Assembly (NCBI GenBank): GCA_040954595.2
Contig: CM082588.2
Coordinates: 7,874,001 to 7,938,000, forward strand
Source of the DNA: Balanoglossus misakiensis
Taxonomy: Eukaryota; Hemichordata
Length of the DNA: 64,000 nt
Reading direction: 5' to 3'
The stretch's first letter is position 1, and each line of letters starts with the position of its first letter. A program made the translations under genes and the position numbers. This document shows, piece after piece, positions 45,568-57,800 of this stretch. The notes beneath the pieces were generated by a model. The model saw only the letters and a program-made list of their open reading frames with translations, was not told the origin of the DNA and made no database searches.

Positions 45568-48500
45568 ATGGCGACTGGTGGTGCCTTTATAACCACACCC
45601 GAGAAGGTGAATCACGCTAGACTTTGTCGACTACTTATCGACGGCGGATCTAAAGCGGTGAGATGTATATTTGACAAGAGAATTCTAATCTTACACTTGC
45701 GGACACAGAATTCTAATCTTACACTTGCGGACACACTGAAGAACCATAAAGTTTCGTTACAGAGACTTCGTCCAAATGTTATCAGTGATGGTCAGTGGGA
45801 TCTGTTATACCCAACCCCACCCAACCTTGTCAAGTCTGAACATTTCGACATTACATTGCTCATAGTTTTACTACGGAATATCTGTGGCCTTCGACATCCA
45901 AGAGATAGAGTATGGACACATCCCTCCCCTGGTGATCTCCGTGTTGAAGCTGATGTGACCCGAATAAGAGAGTTCAGGAATAGACTTCAACACATGACGG
46001 GCACAGCTGTCCCTGACAGTGAATTTCAATCTTTCTGGGATGACATTAGTAAAGTACTGGTACGTCTTGGCGCTAAGCAGGGAGATATCGATCAGTTGAA
46101 GACAGCGAGTATGGACCCTGCAGAGACAGACAAATACGAACATACTTTAAAGGACTGGGAAGAATCCGACATGGTGCTGGAAAAGTTCCTACAGCGTATG
46201 GAAGAGAAAATTGGTGATCAAACTCGTCAGCTTGGTCAGATATCAGAGACACAGAGTGGCCATAGCAGTACTTTGGCTGATATCGAACAGAACCAACGGG
46301 AGAACCAACAAGAAACGACTCAACATCTTGGTCAGATATCAGAGACACAGAGTGACCATAGCAGTACTTTGGCTGATATCGAACAGAACCAACGGGAGAA
46401 CCAACAAGAAACGACTCAACATCTTGGTCAGATATCAGAGACACAGAGTGACCATAGCAGTACTTTGGCTGATATCGAACAGAACCAACGGGAGAACCAA
46501 CAAGAAACGACTCAACATCTTGGTCAGATATCAGAGACACAGAGTGACCATAGCAGTACTTTGGCTGATATCGAACAGAACCAACGAGAGAACCAACAAG
46601 AAACGACTCAACATCTTGGTCAGATATCAGAGACACAGAGTGACCATAGCAGTACTTTGGCTGATATCGAACAGAACCAACGGGAGAACCAACAAGAAAC
46701 GACTCAACATCTTGGTCAGATATCAGAGACACAGAGTGACCATAGCAGTACTTTGGCTGATATCGAACAGAACCAACGGGAGAACCAACAAGAAACAACT
46801 CAACATCTTGGTCAGATATCAGAGACACAGAGTGACCATAGCAGTACTTTGGCTGATATCGAACAGAACCAACAAGAAACAACTCAACATCTTGGTCAGA
46901 TATCAGAGACACAGAGTGACCATAGCAGTACTTTGGCTGATATCGAACAGAACCAACGGGAGAACCAACAAGAAACGACTCAACATCTTGGTCAGATATC
47001 AGAGACACAGAGTGACCATAGCAGTACTTTGGCTGATATCGAACAGAACCAACAAGAAGCGACTCAACATCTTGGTCAGATATCAGAGACACTGGTTGAC
47101 ATTAAAGAAGGCCTCAAGACTTCACATACCAGTGAGTCAAGAACGTGTGTTCCAGGTAATAATTAAGATGAAGAAGTGATATTCATTTCTATGGCTGAAA
47201 TCTACAATCATATTTGCTTAGTTTGAAAAAAAGATTCTGCTGTATGTACACCACCATTAAAAATAACTTTTTCTATAAATTCTCTCCTTTATCTCAAGAT
47301 GCTTCCTGTGCTTGGTGCAACTGTAAGAGTGATAATCTCAAGAAGTTTATACGCTGTTGTGCAGTGATGTATTGTGGGAAAGACTGCCAGGAACAACACT
47401 GGAGGAAAGGTCACAGAGAAGAATGCAAAGGTACAATTGATCCTTTTCTGAACTCCACATGACCCCACGAGATTTCACGTAGCTAAGCAATTTATATGGG
47501 AGGACATTCCCCTGGCACAGGGCAAACAAGTAACACATGTCCTACCATATTCAATGGCACAAACAATTTCCTTTTTTGTTAAACTCTGCACCTATTCTAA
47601 TTTCTGAGCTACCAACACGTTGCTATAGTAATCAACCAAGTGTCAGGAGATTTCTAAATGAGCAGGAAATCATCATTGTTAAAGTCTGAACCTATATTCT
47701 AGTTACATAGCAAGCTAGATAGTATGAAAATATTCACAAACACCTTTTAGTACATGTAAGAACTTATAAATAAGATACTGAAAATTTCCATGTTTCACGC
47801 ATAATGTTTGTATTCTCATGTGCTGAGCTGTCTGTCAAAAAGCTGGGGGTAATCACGACATGACCCTGCCTATATGGAACACAATATGTGGTTCATATAC
47901 ATGTAGTTGTTGGTCACAATACATCTAGTACACCATTTGAAACCCCTGACTATATTATACTTAGGTACAATGATGTTTTACAGCTTGTGAAAATAGTAAA
48001 CTAAACAGCAACTATCTGCAATACAAAAGTCATACTATCAATATTATATTGTTTTTTTCTTACAGATACTTCTGCAGGGTTTGAGTGGCTTAAAGACTAT
48101 CTCAAAGAATTGTACAGCCATGACTTTGACAAGTTCCAACCTCTGCCATGGAATGAAAACTTCTCACTCCATTTATCTGATGTCTATACCCGACTGAAGA
48201 TGGGAGAGGTTAATGAAAGGGGTAAGATCATTAAGGACAATGAAGAAAATGACACTGTAGTTCATGAGAGTGCAATATTTGAAGCAGATCGAAATGGAGT
48301 GAGACCACGTAGAATAAGAATTGAAGGACCTCCAGCTATTGGCAAGTCAATGTTTAGTAGAAAGCTGGCCTACAACTGGGCTTGTGGAAAATTAGAGCAA
48401 TTTAAATTAGTCTTTCTGTTGGAAATGAGATATATGAGTAAAGAATCAATCATAGAAACCATATTTGATCAATTACTTCCTGATGATGCAGAAATGTCCA

Positions 48501-50908
48501 GAGATGAGCTTGACAAGGTTCTGAAAAGGAATGCAGATTCTGTGCTGTTCCTCTGTGATGGTTTGGATGAAATGTGTAAGGATTTCAAGGAAAGTTCTGA
48601 TATAAGTCGGATTATTGCAAAGAAATTATTGCCAAGATGTACAGTAGCTATCACAACCAGGCCCCATGAATGTGACACACAGCTGAAAAACTGTGATTCA
48701 CATTATCACATAGAGGGCTTCACATGGAGTGATTGTTGGGAATATATCAGGAAGTACTTCAAGCATGAGTCTCAGACATGTGTGAATATGATCAAAAATT
48801 TAGAACGAAACCTCCAGTTTAAATGGTTGGATGATTTCCTTAGTAATCCCTTACATGTTTCATTTCTTTGTGTACTGTGGGAGGATCATCAAGATGGTGA
48901 CCATTTCCCAACTAGAGTGACAGAGTTGTATTTTGAAGTATTGCAGTGTATTTTGAAGAGGTATTGTTCCAAGACTGGAGTCAGTCTTGATGAACAGGGA
49001 GAAGTACCCGTTGATATCATGGCTGGTGTAAATAAACTGGCTGCCATTGCTTATAATTATCTGAAACAGGGAAAAATACTCATAAATGAGGTAGATGTGA
49101 TACCAACATGGCTCTTGTCACTAGGGTTACTTGTGCGTGATTGCGGTGTATCTCGCACAAAACCAAAGAAAGTTTGTTTCTTCTGTCACAAAACTTGGCT
49201 GGAATATTTTGCTGCTTTACATATTGCTGAATGTGTGAAGGATACTGCTTCCTTTGATGAGTTTCAATTTCTATCTGACGATATTATCCGCAGTTTCCAA
49301 GTCTTTAAATTTCTGACTGGCACTCTGAAGGAGAAAGCTGGTCCAGTATTTAAGGAAATTGGGATGGAGATGTGCAAGAATGCAGATGGTTATGACTTTG
49401 TGTTTAGAATGAAGAGCTATATAGCTTTCTTACATGAAAGTGTCAATTATCAAGCATTTTTGAAATTCATAGAACCCATCCTTTATGAATCTAAGTGTAT
49501 CATTTATAATCCTTTATTTTATTTTATAGCAAGATCTATGGTTGTCAATTCTATGTCTTCACCATCACCATATTATATTCTAAGTGACGATTTGAATTTT
49601 CTTACATTGTATTATGATAGTTACTTGATGATAATCATTGATATGCTGAAGTATGAACACTCATGTCAATGTAGACCCAAATTTAATAAAAATCTCTGGT
49701 TAGATATCAACAAAATGCAATCATCAGCGATATCCCACTTGGCAGAGGCACTGGAAAACAATCTTATTTCTCTTGAATGGCTTGTGTTGAATGTGACTTC
49801 ATCCAGTGGCAAGAATCTGCTTCAGTTGGCAAAAGCTGTCAGAGAAACCAAAACGGTACAAAACATTCATATCATTGTAGATGATAGGGATAATGTTGTT
49901 GACAGCACTCCCAATGAAAAATGTAAGCAAGGCACCTCAAATAAAGAAACATACTTGACATCACATACTCTAAGAAATCTTATCGATAATGCTGTGAAAA
50001 ATAAGCATATTGATTGTTTTTCATTGCATACAGTTGACCTGTCTGACCATCAACGGGAGCATATTGATAACATTCTTCCATATAAGTCATTGAAACAGGC
50101 CAGGCACTTTCAAAATATTGTGGAAACCGAAACAGGTTTAAATAGTGCATTATTGAAAGTTGCTGATATGCTTGAACACTGTCAATCTACCAATGTTTGT
50201 CATTTTGTACTTTTTGATGGTGTCAGATATTCTGCCATTGAGGGCAGTACTGCAAGAGCTTTGTTAACAGCTGTTCAAAATATCAGCAAATCAATTAAAT
50301 CTCTTGGCTTGTCAGTCACATCAGAATATGTAAAGATACCTTATGTAGTTCCATCTGGATCATTGCCAATATCTGATGTTGTGAATAAGATTTTACATAT
50401 TTTGATGTCTAACACCACATTAGAGGATCTTAAGTTATTTATAGAGAATGAAAATGTTGATGCTGTATCGAAGTTTATTCAATGTAATAAGTATGTCAAG
50501 TCACTGTCCTTTGCTCTGTATCAGTCCAGAATGAGCATAGACCATTTATGTTCAGCTCTCTGTGCTGCTTTGAGTTCCAATACAACTCTGGAAAGCTTTG
50601 CGCTGGAGTTTTGTTATGAGTTTGTTAGAGTTTATAGTAACCATGAACTTTCCACTGAGTATAAGTATCTTAGTCAATTGATTTTACCAACACATAGTCG
50701 ATTGTGTGGTGGAAAAACTGCATTGAAGACAATTTCATTTACTTTTCCATCATTAAGTCCAAAACGCAGGGATGATATTGTCAATGTCATGACCGAGTAT
50801 TTTAAAGGAAATGTTTCAGGGTCATACCAATACACTGTGAAGCAGATCATGTCCATTTATATGTACCGGTATATTCACTTTCTTAACGTATCGATCAGTG
50901 AACTCTAG
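45568..50908 (+). CDS. N3: HEPN-coiled coil-MYND-NACHT-LRR protein, full frame
   Basis: Exons 45568-47155, 47299-47430 and 48066-50908, phase 1 at both introns, 1520 codons before the stop. HEPN domain with RNRLQH retained. A segment after 'IFDKR' is replaced by a 28-bp duplication read in two frames. Nine coiled-coil repeats follow. The MYND finger reads KKFIRC, losing one zinc ligand, as in N2. NACHT: Walker A GPPAIGKS, Walker B VLFLCDGLDEM, TTRP, and winged-helix FCHKTWLEYFAALHIAE are intact, then LRR-like repeats with copy-specific segments. Intron 1 is only 143 bp, having lost the MITE-bearing part. Start ATG as in N1. Role as a cytoplasmic NLR-type sensor is inferred from domains. Confidence 0.88.
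45679..45734 (+). repeat. 28-bp tandem duplication inside N3 exon 1
   Basis: The 28-bp sequence starting AGAATTCTAATCTTACACTT occurs twice in direct succession (45679-45706, 45707-45734). Because 28 is not a multiple of three, the two copies are translated in different frames, as RILILHLRT and NSNLTLADT. Confidence 0.9.
46231..47070 (+). repeat. coding minisatellite in N3, 9 units (7 x 96 bp, 2 x 84 bp)
   Basis: The same 32/28-residue units as in N2. The total, 840 bp, matches 7 x 96 + 2 x 84 exactly. The first six units are long, then short, long, short. Units are nearly identical in DNA, implying recent expansion or homogenisation. Confidence 0.92.
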
Positions 50909-53044
50909 AGAATGCTGAATGCCACATTTGCATAAGATGCATTCTGCTATATAGGGGAAACTCCATGAAAAATTGTAAACTTTAAAATTTTTTTTACATA
51001 CACTTAATTTAAGGTACAGATATAAAATATACCAGGTAACAGACTATACTATAGATATCAATGCTTGCACAGTTAGACAAACTGTCAAGGGATTTTCAAC
51101 ATATTGTATCCAGATGGAAATTTAATCAAATTACTAAGGACATAAAGTGAACAAATAAACAAAATTTGATTTGTTCACTTTATAACAGTACTGGACTCAA
51201 ATATCTACCACGAAGTGTTTTTCTTGACCAGAACTATGACAATTTCAAAAGGCTTATGAGTTCCACAGATTTACGGGTATTATTGAATATTTGCAAGTAT
51301 GTTTATAAAGCTATGGCTGTGAGAAGAACAGCCACTTATAGGATGAATAATATTGTTCAACTTTGTTTGTATTTGTGTAGTCAGCATTCACTTTGTATTT
51401 GTGTGATTGTATTACTTTATTTGAGAACTGGATGTTCTCCTTGCATTTGGACCTGAGGTCTTGAAATGCAATAAATTACTTTTATTATTACTGGCTGTGA
51501 GAAGAGCAGCCACTTGCCACTCATAGAGTGTATAATATTGTTCAACTTTCTTTGTATTTGTGTAGTCAGCATTTCACTTTGTATTTGTGTGATGTATTAC
51601 TTTATTTGAAAACTGGATGTTCTCCTTGCATTTGGACCTGAGGTCTTGAAATGCAATAAATTACTTTTATTATTACTGGCTGTGAGAAGAGCAGCCACTT
51701 GCCACTCATAAAGTGTATAATTTTGTTCAACTTTCTCTGTATTTGTGTAGTCAGCATTTCACTTTGTATTTGTGTGATGTATTACTTTATTTGAGAACTG
51801 GATGTTCTCCTTGCATTTGGACCTGAGGTCTTGAAATGCAATAAATTACTATTATTATTACTGGCTGTGAGAAGAGCAGCCACTTGCCACTCATAGAGTG
51901 TATAATATTGTTCAACTTTCTTTGTATTTGTGTAGTCAGCATTTCATTTTGTATTTGTGTGATGTATTACTTTATTTGAGAAGTGGATGTTCTCCTTGCA
52001 TTTGGACCTGAGGTCTTGAAATGCAATAAATTACTATTATTATTACTGGCTGTGAGAAGAGCAGCCACTTGCCACTCATAGAGTGTATAATATTGTTCAA
52101 CTTTCTTTGTATTTGTGTAGTCAGCATTCACTTTGTATTTGTGTGATGTATTACTTTATTTGAGAACTGGATGTTCTCCTTGCATTTGGACCTGAGGTCT
52201 TGAAATGCAATTAATTACTATTATTATTACTGGCTGTGAGAAGAGCAGCCACTTGCCACTCATAGAGTGTATAATATTGTTCAACTTTCTTTGTATTTGT
52301 GTAGTCTGCATTCACTTTGTATTTGTGTGATGTATTACTTTATTTGAGAACTGGATGTTCTCCTTGCATTTGGACCTGAGGTCTTCAAACGCAATAAATT
52401 ACTATTATTATTACTGGCTGTGAGAAGAGCAGCCACTTGCCACTCATAGAGTGTATAATATTGTTCAACTTTCTTTGTATTTGTGTAGTCAGCATTTCAT
52501 TTTGTATTTGTACGATGTATTACTTTATTTGAGAACTGGATGTTCTCCTTGCATTTGGACCTGAGGTCTTGAAAGGCAATAAATTACTTATTATTATGAA
52601 GGACACAATTTGTATGTAAGGAAATATGCAGAGAGTAGCAGAATATTTATTTAAACCAAGTGACACACTTTTGTAAGACACATTCCTGTACAGATTCAAT
52701 TGAGTTCTGTTTCTAACCTCTGTGCAAAAATGTCAAAATTTGCTGGAAATTGTACGAAACTTATCATGTTTGGAGATGGCACAAGAGATTATATATCTTA
52801 ACTCATTGTTATACATTTGCTTATTTCTATTTATTGCTTTACTTCATTGTTTTTTTATTAAAATGTTTTTTTCTTAATTTCTATGGAACCTGTAAATGAG
52901 ATTTGTTTCAGTTGGTCTTCCTTGAAATAAATATAGTCTGAGAAGAAAGCAATTGTGAAAAATCTGTTTTCTTTATTTTAATTAAAACAGAATGAATGAA
53001 GAGATTGAAAGGTTGTATTATGTAAAGCGAGGGGAAAATATTGT
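50909..53044 (+). other. 3' flank of N3, ending at a breakpoint
   Basis: The family's downstream flank, expanded by the 184-bp array. Near 53045 it switches, within a few shared bases ('tgtt'), to sequence found upstream of S exon 2 (43800 in the S2 copy). The M gene and S exon 1 are missing between N3 and N4. Confidence 0.7.
51290..52600 (+). repeat. 184/185-bp tandem repeat array, 7 copies (3' flank of N3)
   Basis: The anchor 'ataaattact' recurs at about 51471, 51656, 51841, 52026, 52210, 52394 and 52579, spaced 184-185 bp. Same unit as the array after N1, in the opposite orientation. Confidence 0.9.
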
Positions 53045-53156
53045 TAAATGTTTTCCAAAAGTAAATGACAATTTGAAATTGCAACAAACTTGTTAGTATC
53101 ACTGTTTATATCTATAATAGTAAAATTTATACTTCCCCCTGATTTACCCCCGGCAG

Positions 53157-53688
53157 TTTTGAACTGCTGAAGCGCTGTTTTAGAGCAAGACTGCTGAAGA
53201 CGGAGATGGAAGTCAATTATTTCCCATACGGCGGATCCATCACCGACTACACCTGCCATATGTTTGACACCAAATTGGGCGTGTCGGTCACCAGGGCGAT
53301 GAAGTTCAAAGGTCAATACGAAACGGAGGACGCGGAGAAACTACTGAGAAAGAAACTGCATGGTGAGAAACAAGAATTATTCAGATAGTAAGAAATGGTA
53401 CGGAGTTTTTCTTTAAAAAAAACAAGCAATTATTTTACTTTTAATACTAATCTAATTCTTCTCGTATCATTTTTAGGTATTACCATGGCAACGAGAAATT
53501 CCTTAGAAGGCTGGTCCAAGCAAATATTACATGTGTGGGCTGCGTCCACTCACATTGCGAACACTGTCGCGGACGTTTACTACAGACTGCCGAGGGATAT
53601 AACCTCAAACACGGTAGTTTTAATCACAACAGCCAGCAGGCAATCTAGTATATTCAGCAACTCGACAAACACGCGGGGAAGAGCCTAA
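53157..53688 (+). pseudogene. S3: exons 2 and 3 of the S gene, exon 1 lost
   Basis: Exon 2 (53157-53362) and exon 3 (53477-53688) keep splice sites and frame; the last codon before the donor changes from CAG to CAT. Exon 1 and the promoter are gone because of the breakpoint near 53045, so normal expression is unlikely. Open frames and high identity show the loss is recent. It could still be transcribed from a foreign promoter or serve as a source of gene conversion. Confidence 0.75.
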
Positions 53689-54809
53689 TTCTTAAAACTC
53701 GGCGACGGTTGATTTCAGGGGCGATTTCAAACACTCAGTATGGTTGCAAATAACGAGAAAGACTTTTAATCAGACTCCTAATCGCACAGCGAAATTTGAT
53801 AATGTTGTTATAAAATATAATAGTTATATTATATCTGTACACGTACGTAAGGACGAAATTGAATTTGAAAGACATGCACGCTTTTGTCTTATTATATTAA
53901 ATTGTATAAAACGTGGTATTATGAATCTATATTTCTAAGATCTGTTTCTACTTCTTTCATTCATTTAGGATTTTGTTACAAATAAAGTTTTTCGTTTCGC
54001 TTATTTACGGGATATTTAGTGCGACTGAGTCGTAAAAACAATGGGCTTCATTATGTGTAGGGAACGCGTCGGCCCGTCGACGCAACCCGAAACCACAAGC
54101 TCAGTCCCAAATTCGAAACTCACCTCACTACCAAAAACACGTTCACGGCAAGCATGCACGCAAAAAGTATTGAAATTATTTATTAAGACAAAAAAGCATC
54201 GAAAACACATTAAGTATTGAGATTTAAAAATCACCTAGTGGGCTAGTCTACATTTTGACCTATCTGACGTCAAATGCCGTGAATATATTCAGGCGAAAAC
54301 GAGGTTGAGGGGATTTCCCGATGATATCACCATTACAGACAACCATATATTTCTTTTTGTTTATATGTACGTGCATACTAGTATTTTGCGCCAATGTCAG
54401 TGGCCTTCACATTTGAAATCGTAGCCCCCAAACATCGATTTGTTGGACTTTTCTTCCCATATGATATAAAGTAATGAGAAACTTCATCTGATTGTATCAT
54501 TCTAACCCCTTAACTTTAGCACTCAAAAAATATCAAGTAAGTTTCACATATACATATACATGGAACTATAAAGCCAGTCAAAATAGAAATGGCGACTGTT
54601 TTCACAAGCCTCTGTTAGTTGCGGTTCAGACTGCGTATTTGCGATTTGCACACAGAGTTGGAATTTGTGCCTGTTTTTAGAAAATTTGAACATTTTAGTA
54701 TATTACCAACACTGTTCGAGTTAATCTTGGAAGTGGAGATCTTCATATATCTGCGCCCAAGTGCTTCCAGAACTGGAGTCAAGTTGTGTTTTTGCGATAT
54801 CTTACAAAG
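53689..54809 (+). promoter_or_regulatory. S3-N4 intergenic region and N4 5' flank
   Basis: About 1.1 kb, closely matching the S1-N2 interval, including the 210-bp segment that the S2-N3 interval lacks. No gene recognised. Confidence 0.5.
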
Positions 54810-57800
54810 ATGGCGACCGGTGGTGCATTTTTAACTACAGCCGAGAAGGTGAATCACGCTAGACTTTGTCGACTACTTATCGACGGTGGATCTAATGCGG
54901 TGAGATGTGTATTTGACAGCAAGATTCCACCTAATGTGCTTGCAAAAACTCTTAACAAGCATAAGAAGTCGTTAGAGAAACTACGAGTGTTGTATAAAGG
55001 ACCTAAACCGGGTCCAAAGGTTATCAGTGATGGTCAGTGGGATCTGTTATACCCAACCCAACCCAACCTTGTCAAGTCTGAAGACTTCGACATTACATTG
55101 CTCACAGTTTTATTACGCAATATCTGTGGCCTTCGAGTGACACAGTCCTCCCCTGGTGTTGAAGCTGATGTGGCCCGAATAAAAGACTTCAGGAATAAAC
55201 TTCAACACATGCCGGGCACAGCTGTCCCTGACAGCGAATTTCAATCTTTCTGGGATGACATTAGTAAAGTATTGGTACGTCTTGGCGCTAAGCAGGGAGA
55301 TATCGATCAGTTGAAGACTGCGAGTATGGACCTTGCTGAGACAGACAAATACGAACAAACTTTAAAGGACTGGCAAGAATCCGACAAAAAGTTCCTACAG
55401 CGTATAGAAGAGAAAATTGGCGATCAAACTCGTCAGCTTGGTCAGATATCAGAGACACAGAGTGACCATAGCAGTACTTTGGCTGATATCGAACAGAACC
55501 AACGGGAGAACCAACAAGAAACAACTCAACATCTTGGTCAGATATCAGAGACACAGAGTGACCATAGCAGTACTTTGGCTGATATCGAACAGAACCAACG
55601 GGAGAACCAACAAGAAACGACTCAACATCTGGGTCAGATATCAGAGAGACAGAGTGACCATAGCAGTACTTTGGCTGATATCGAACAGAAACAACGGGAG
55701 AACCAACAAGAAACGACTCAACATCTTGGTCAGATATCAGAGACACAGAGTGGCCATAGCAGTACTTTGGCTGATATCGAACAGAACCAACAAGAAACGA
55801 CTCAACATCTTGGTCAGATATCAGAGACACAGAGTGGCCATAGCAGTACTTTGGCTGATATCGAACAGAACCAACAAGAAACGATTCAACATCTGGTTGA
55901 CATCAAAGAAGGCCTCAAGACTTCACATACCAGTGAGTCAAGAACATGTGTTCCAGGTAATAATTAAGATGGAGAAGTGGAATTCATTTCTATGGCTGAA
56001 ATCTACGACATTATAGCTTTTTTATAATTTGTATAATTTTTGGTCAAACTTAATTGTTCCTTTATGGTCTCATAAATTATATGTGCAGATAAGAACTCAT
56101 ATTCCAACTTGGTCAGATGACCCTGAGGGCCAATCTGGGTTAGCTTATTTCACATCTTAAGTCTTACATCATAATCATACATTGCATAGACCGTCATAAG
56201 CAAGTTTTTTTGCAATATATGAGAATGGGAATAATCAGGAAATCAAGATAATTACAATCCCACTTTTCTAGGGAGTCCAAAATCATGTTAGGTGGTGACA
56301 TGTTGGGTTTTTGCCGCAAGTTATCTTAAAGGGACAAAGACTCTCTCTCACTTCCCCTTTTCCATTAATAATGTTTGATACATGACACTGTTTATGTTAT
56401 TCTACATGTGGATATATATAGTGAATCAACGTTCGACTGCACACAACTTCCACCCCACTTGTATGATATGAGAGCAACAAATCTCGCCAAAATGAATATG
56501 GTCGAATGTTGATTCACTATATATTCACAAGTATATAACATAAACAGTGTCTTGTATCAAATATAATTAATGGAAAAAGGGCAACGAGAATGAGACTTTA
56601 ATGTCCTTTTAATGGCGACATCATGGTTGCTTAGTTTGAAAAAAAGATTCTGTTGCACACCACCATTGAAAATAACTTTTTCTATAAATTCTCTCCTTTA
56701 TCTCAAGATGCTTCCTGTGCTTGGTGCAACTGTAAGAGTGATAATCTCAAGAAGTGTACACGCTGTTGTGCAGTGATGTATTGTGGGAAAGACTGCCAGG
56801 AACAACACTGGAGGAAAGGTCACAGAGAAGAATGCAAAGGTACAATTGATCCTTTTCTGAACTCCACATGACCCCACGAGATTTCACGTAGCTAAGCAAT
56901 TTATATGGGAGGACATTCCCCTAGCACAGGGCAAACAATTAACACATGTCCCGCCATATTCAATGGAACAAACAATTTCCTTTTTTGTTAAACTCTGCAC
57001 CTATTCTAATTTCTTAGCTACCAACCCGTTGCTATAGTAATTAACCAAGTCTCAGGAGATTTCTCAATGAGCAGGAAATCATCATTGTTAAAGTCTGAAC
57101 CTATATTCTAGTTACATACCAAGCTAGATAGTATGAAAATATTCACAAACACCTTTTAGTACATGTAAGAACTTATAAATAAGATACTGAAAATTTCCAT
57201 GTTTCACGCATAATGTTTGTATTCTCATGTGCAGAGCTGTCTGTCAAAAAGCTGGGGGTAATCACGACATGACCCTGCCTATGTGGAACACAATATGTGG
57301 TTCATATATTACGGTAGTTATGGGTCATAATACTTCTAGTACACCATATGTAACCCCTGACTACATTATACTTAGGTACAATGATGTTTTACAGCTTGTG
57401 AAAATAATAAACTAAATCTGTAATACAAAAGTCATACTATCAATATTATAATTGTTTTTCTACAGATACTTCTGCAGAGTTTGAGTGGCTTAAAGACTAT
57501 CTCAAAGAATTGTACAGCCATGACTTTGACAAGTTCCAACCGTTGCCATGGAATGAAAACTTCTCACTCCATTTATCTGATGTCTATACCCGACTGAAGA
57601 TGGTAGAGGTTGATGAAAGGGGTAAGATCATTGAGGACAATAAAGCAAAGAACACTGTAGTTCATGAAAGTGCAATATTTGAAGCAGATCGAAATGGAGT
57701 GAGACCACGTAGAATAAGAATTAAAGGACCTCCAGCTATTGGCAAGTCAATGTTTAGTAGAAAGCTGGCCTACAACTGGGCTTGTGGCGAATTAGAGCAA

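Noticed and set aside
46073-47179. Long overlapping ORFs in other frames (339 codons on the minus strand, 322 codons in another plus frame), also over the N2 and N4 repeats
   Set aside because: The repeat units are multiples of three, so any frame open in one unit is open in all. These ORFs lack independent starts, motifs and conservation beyond the repeats.
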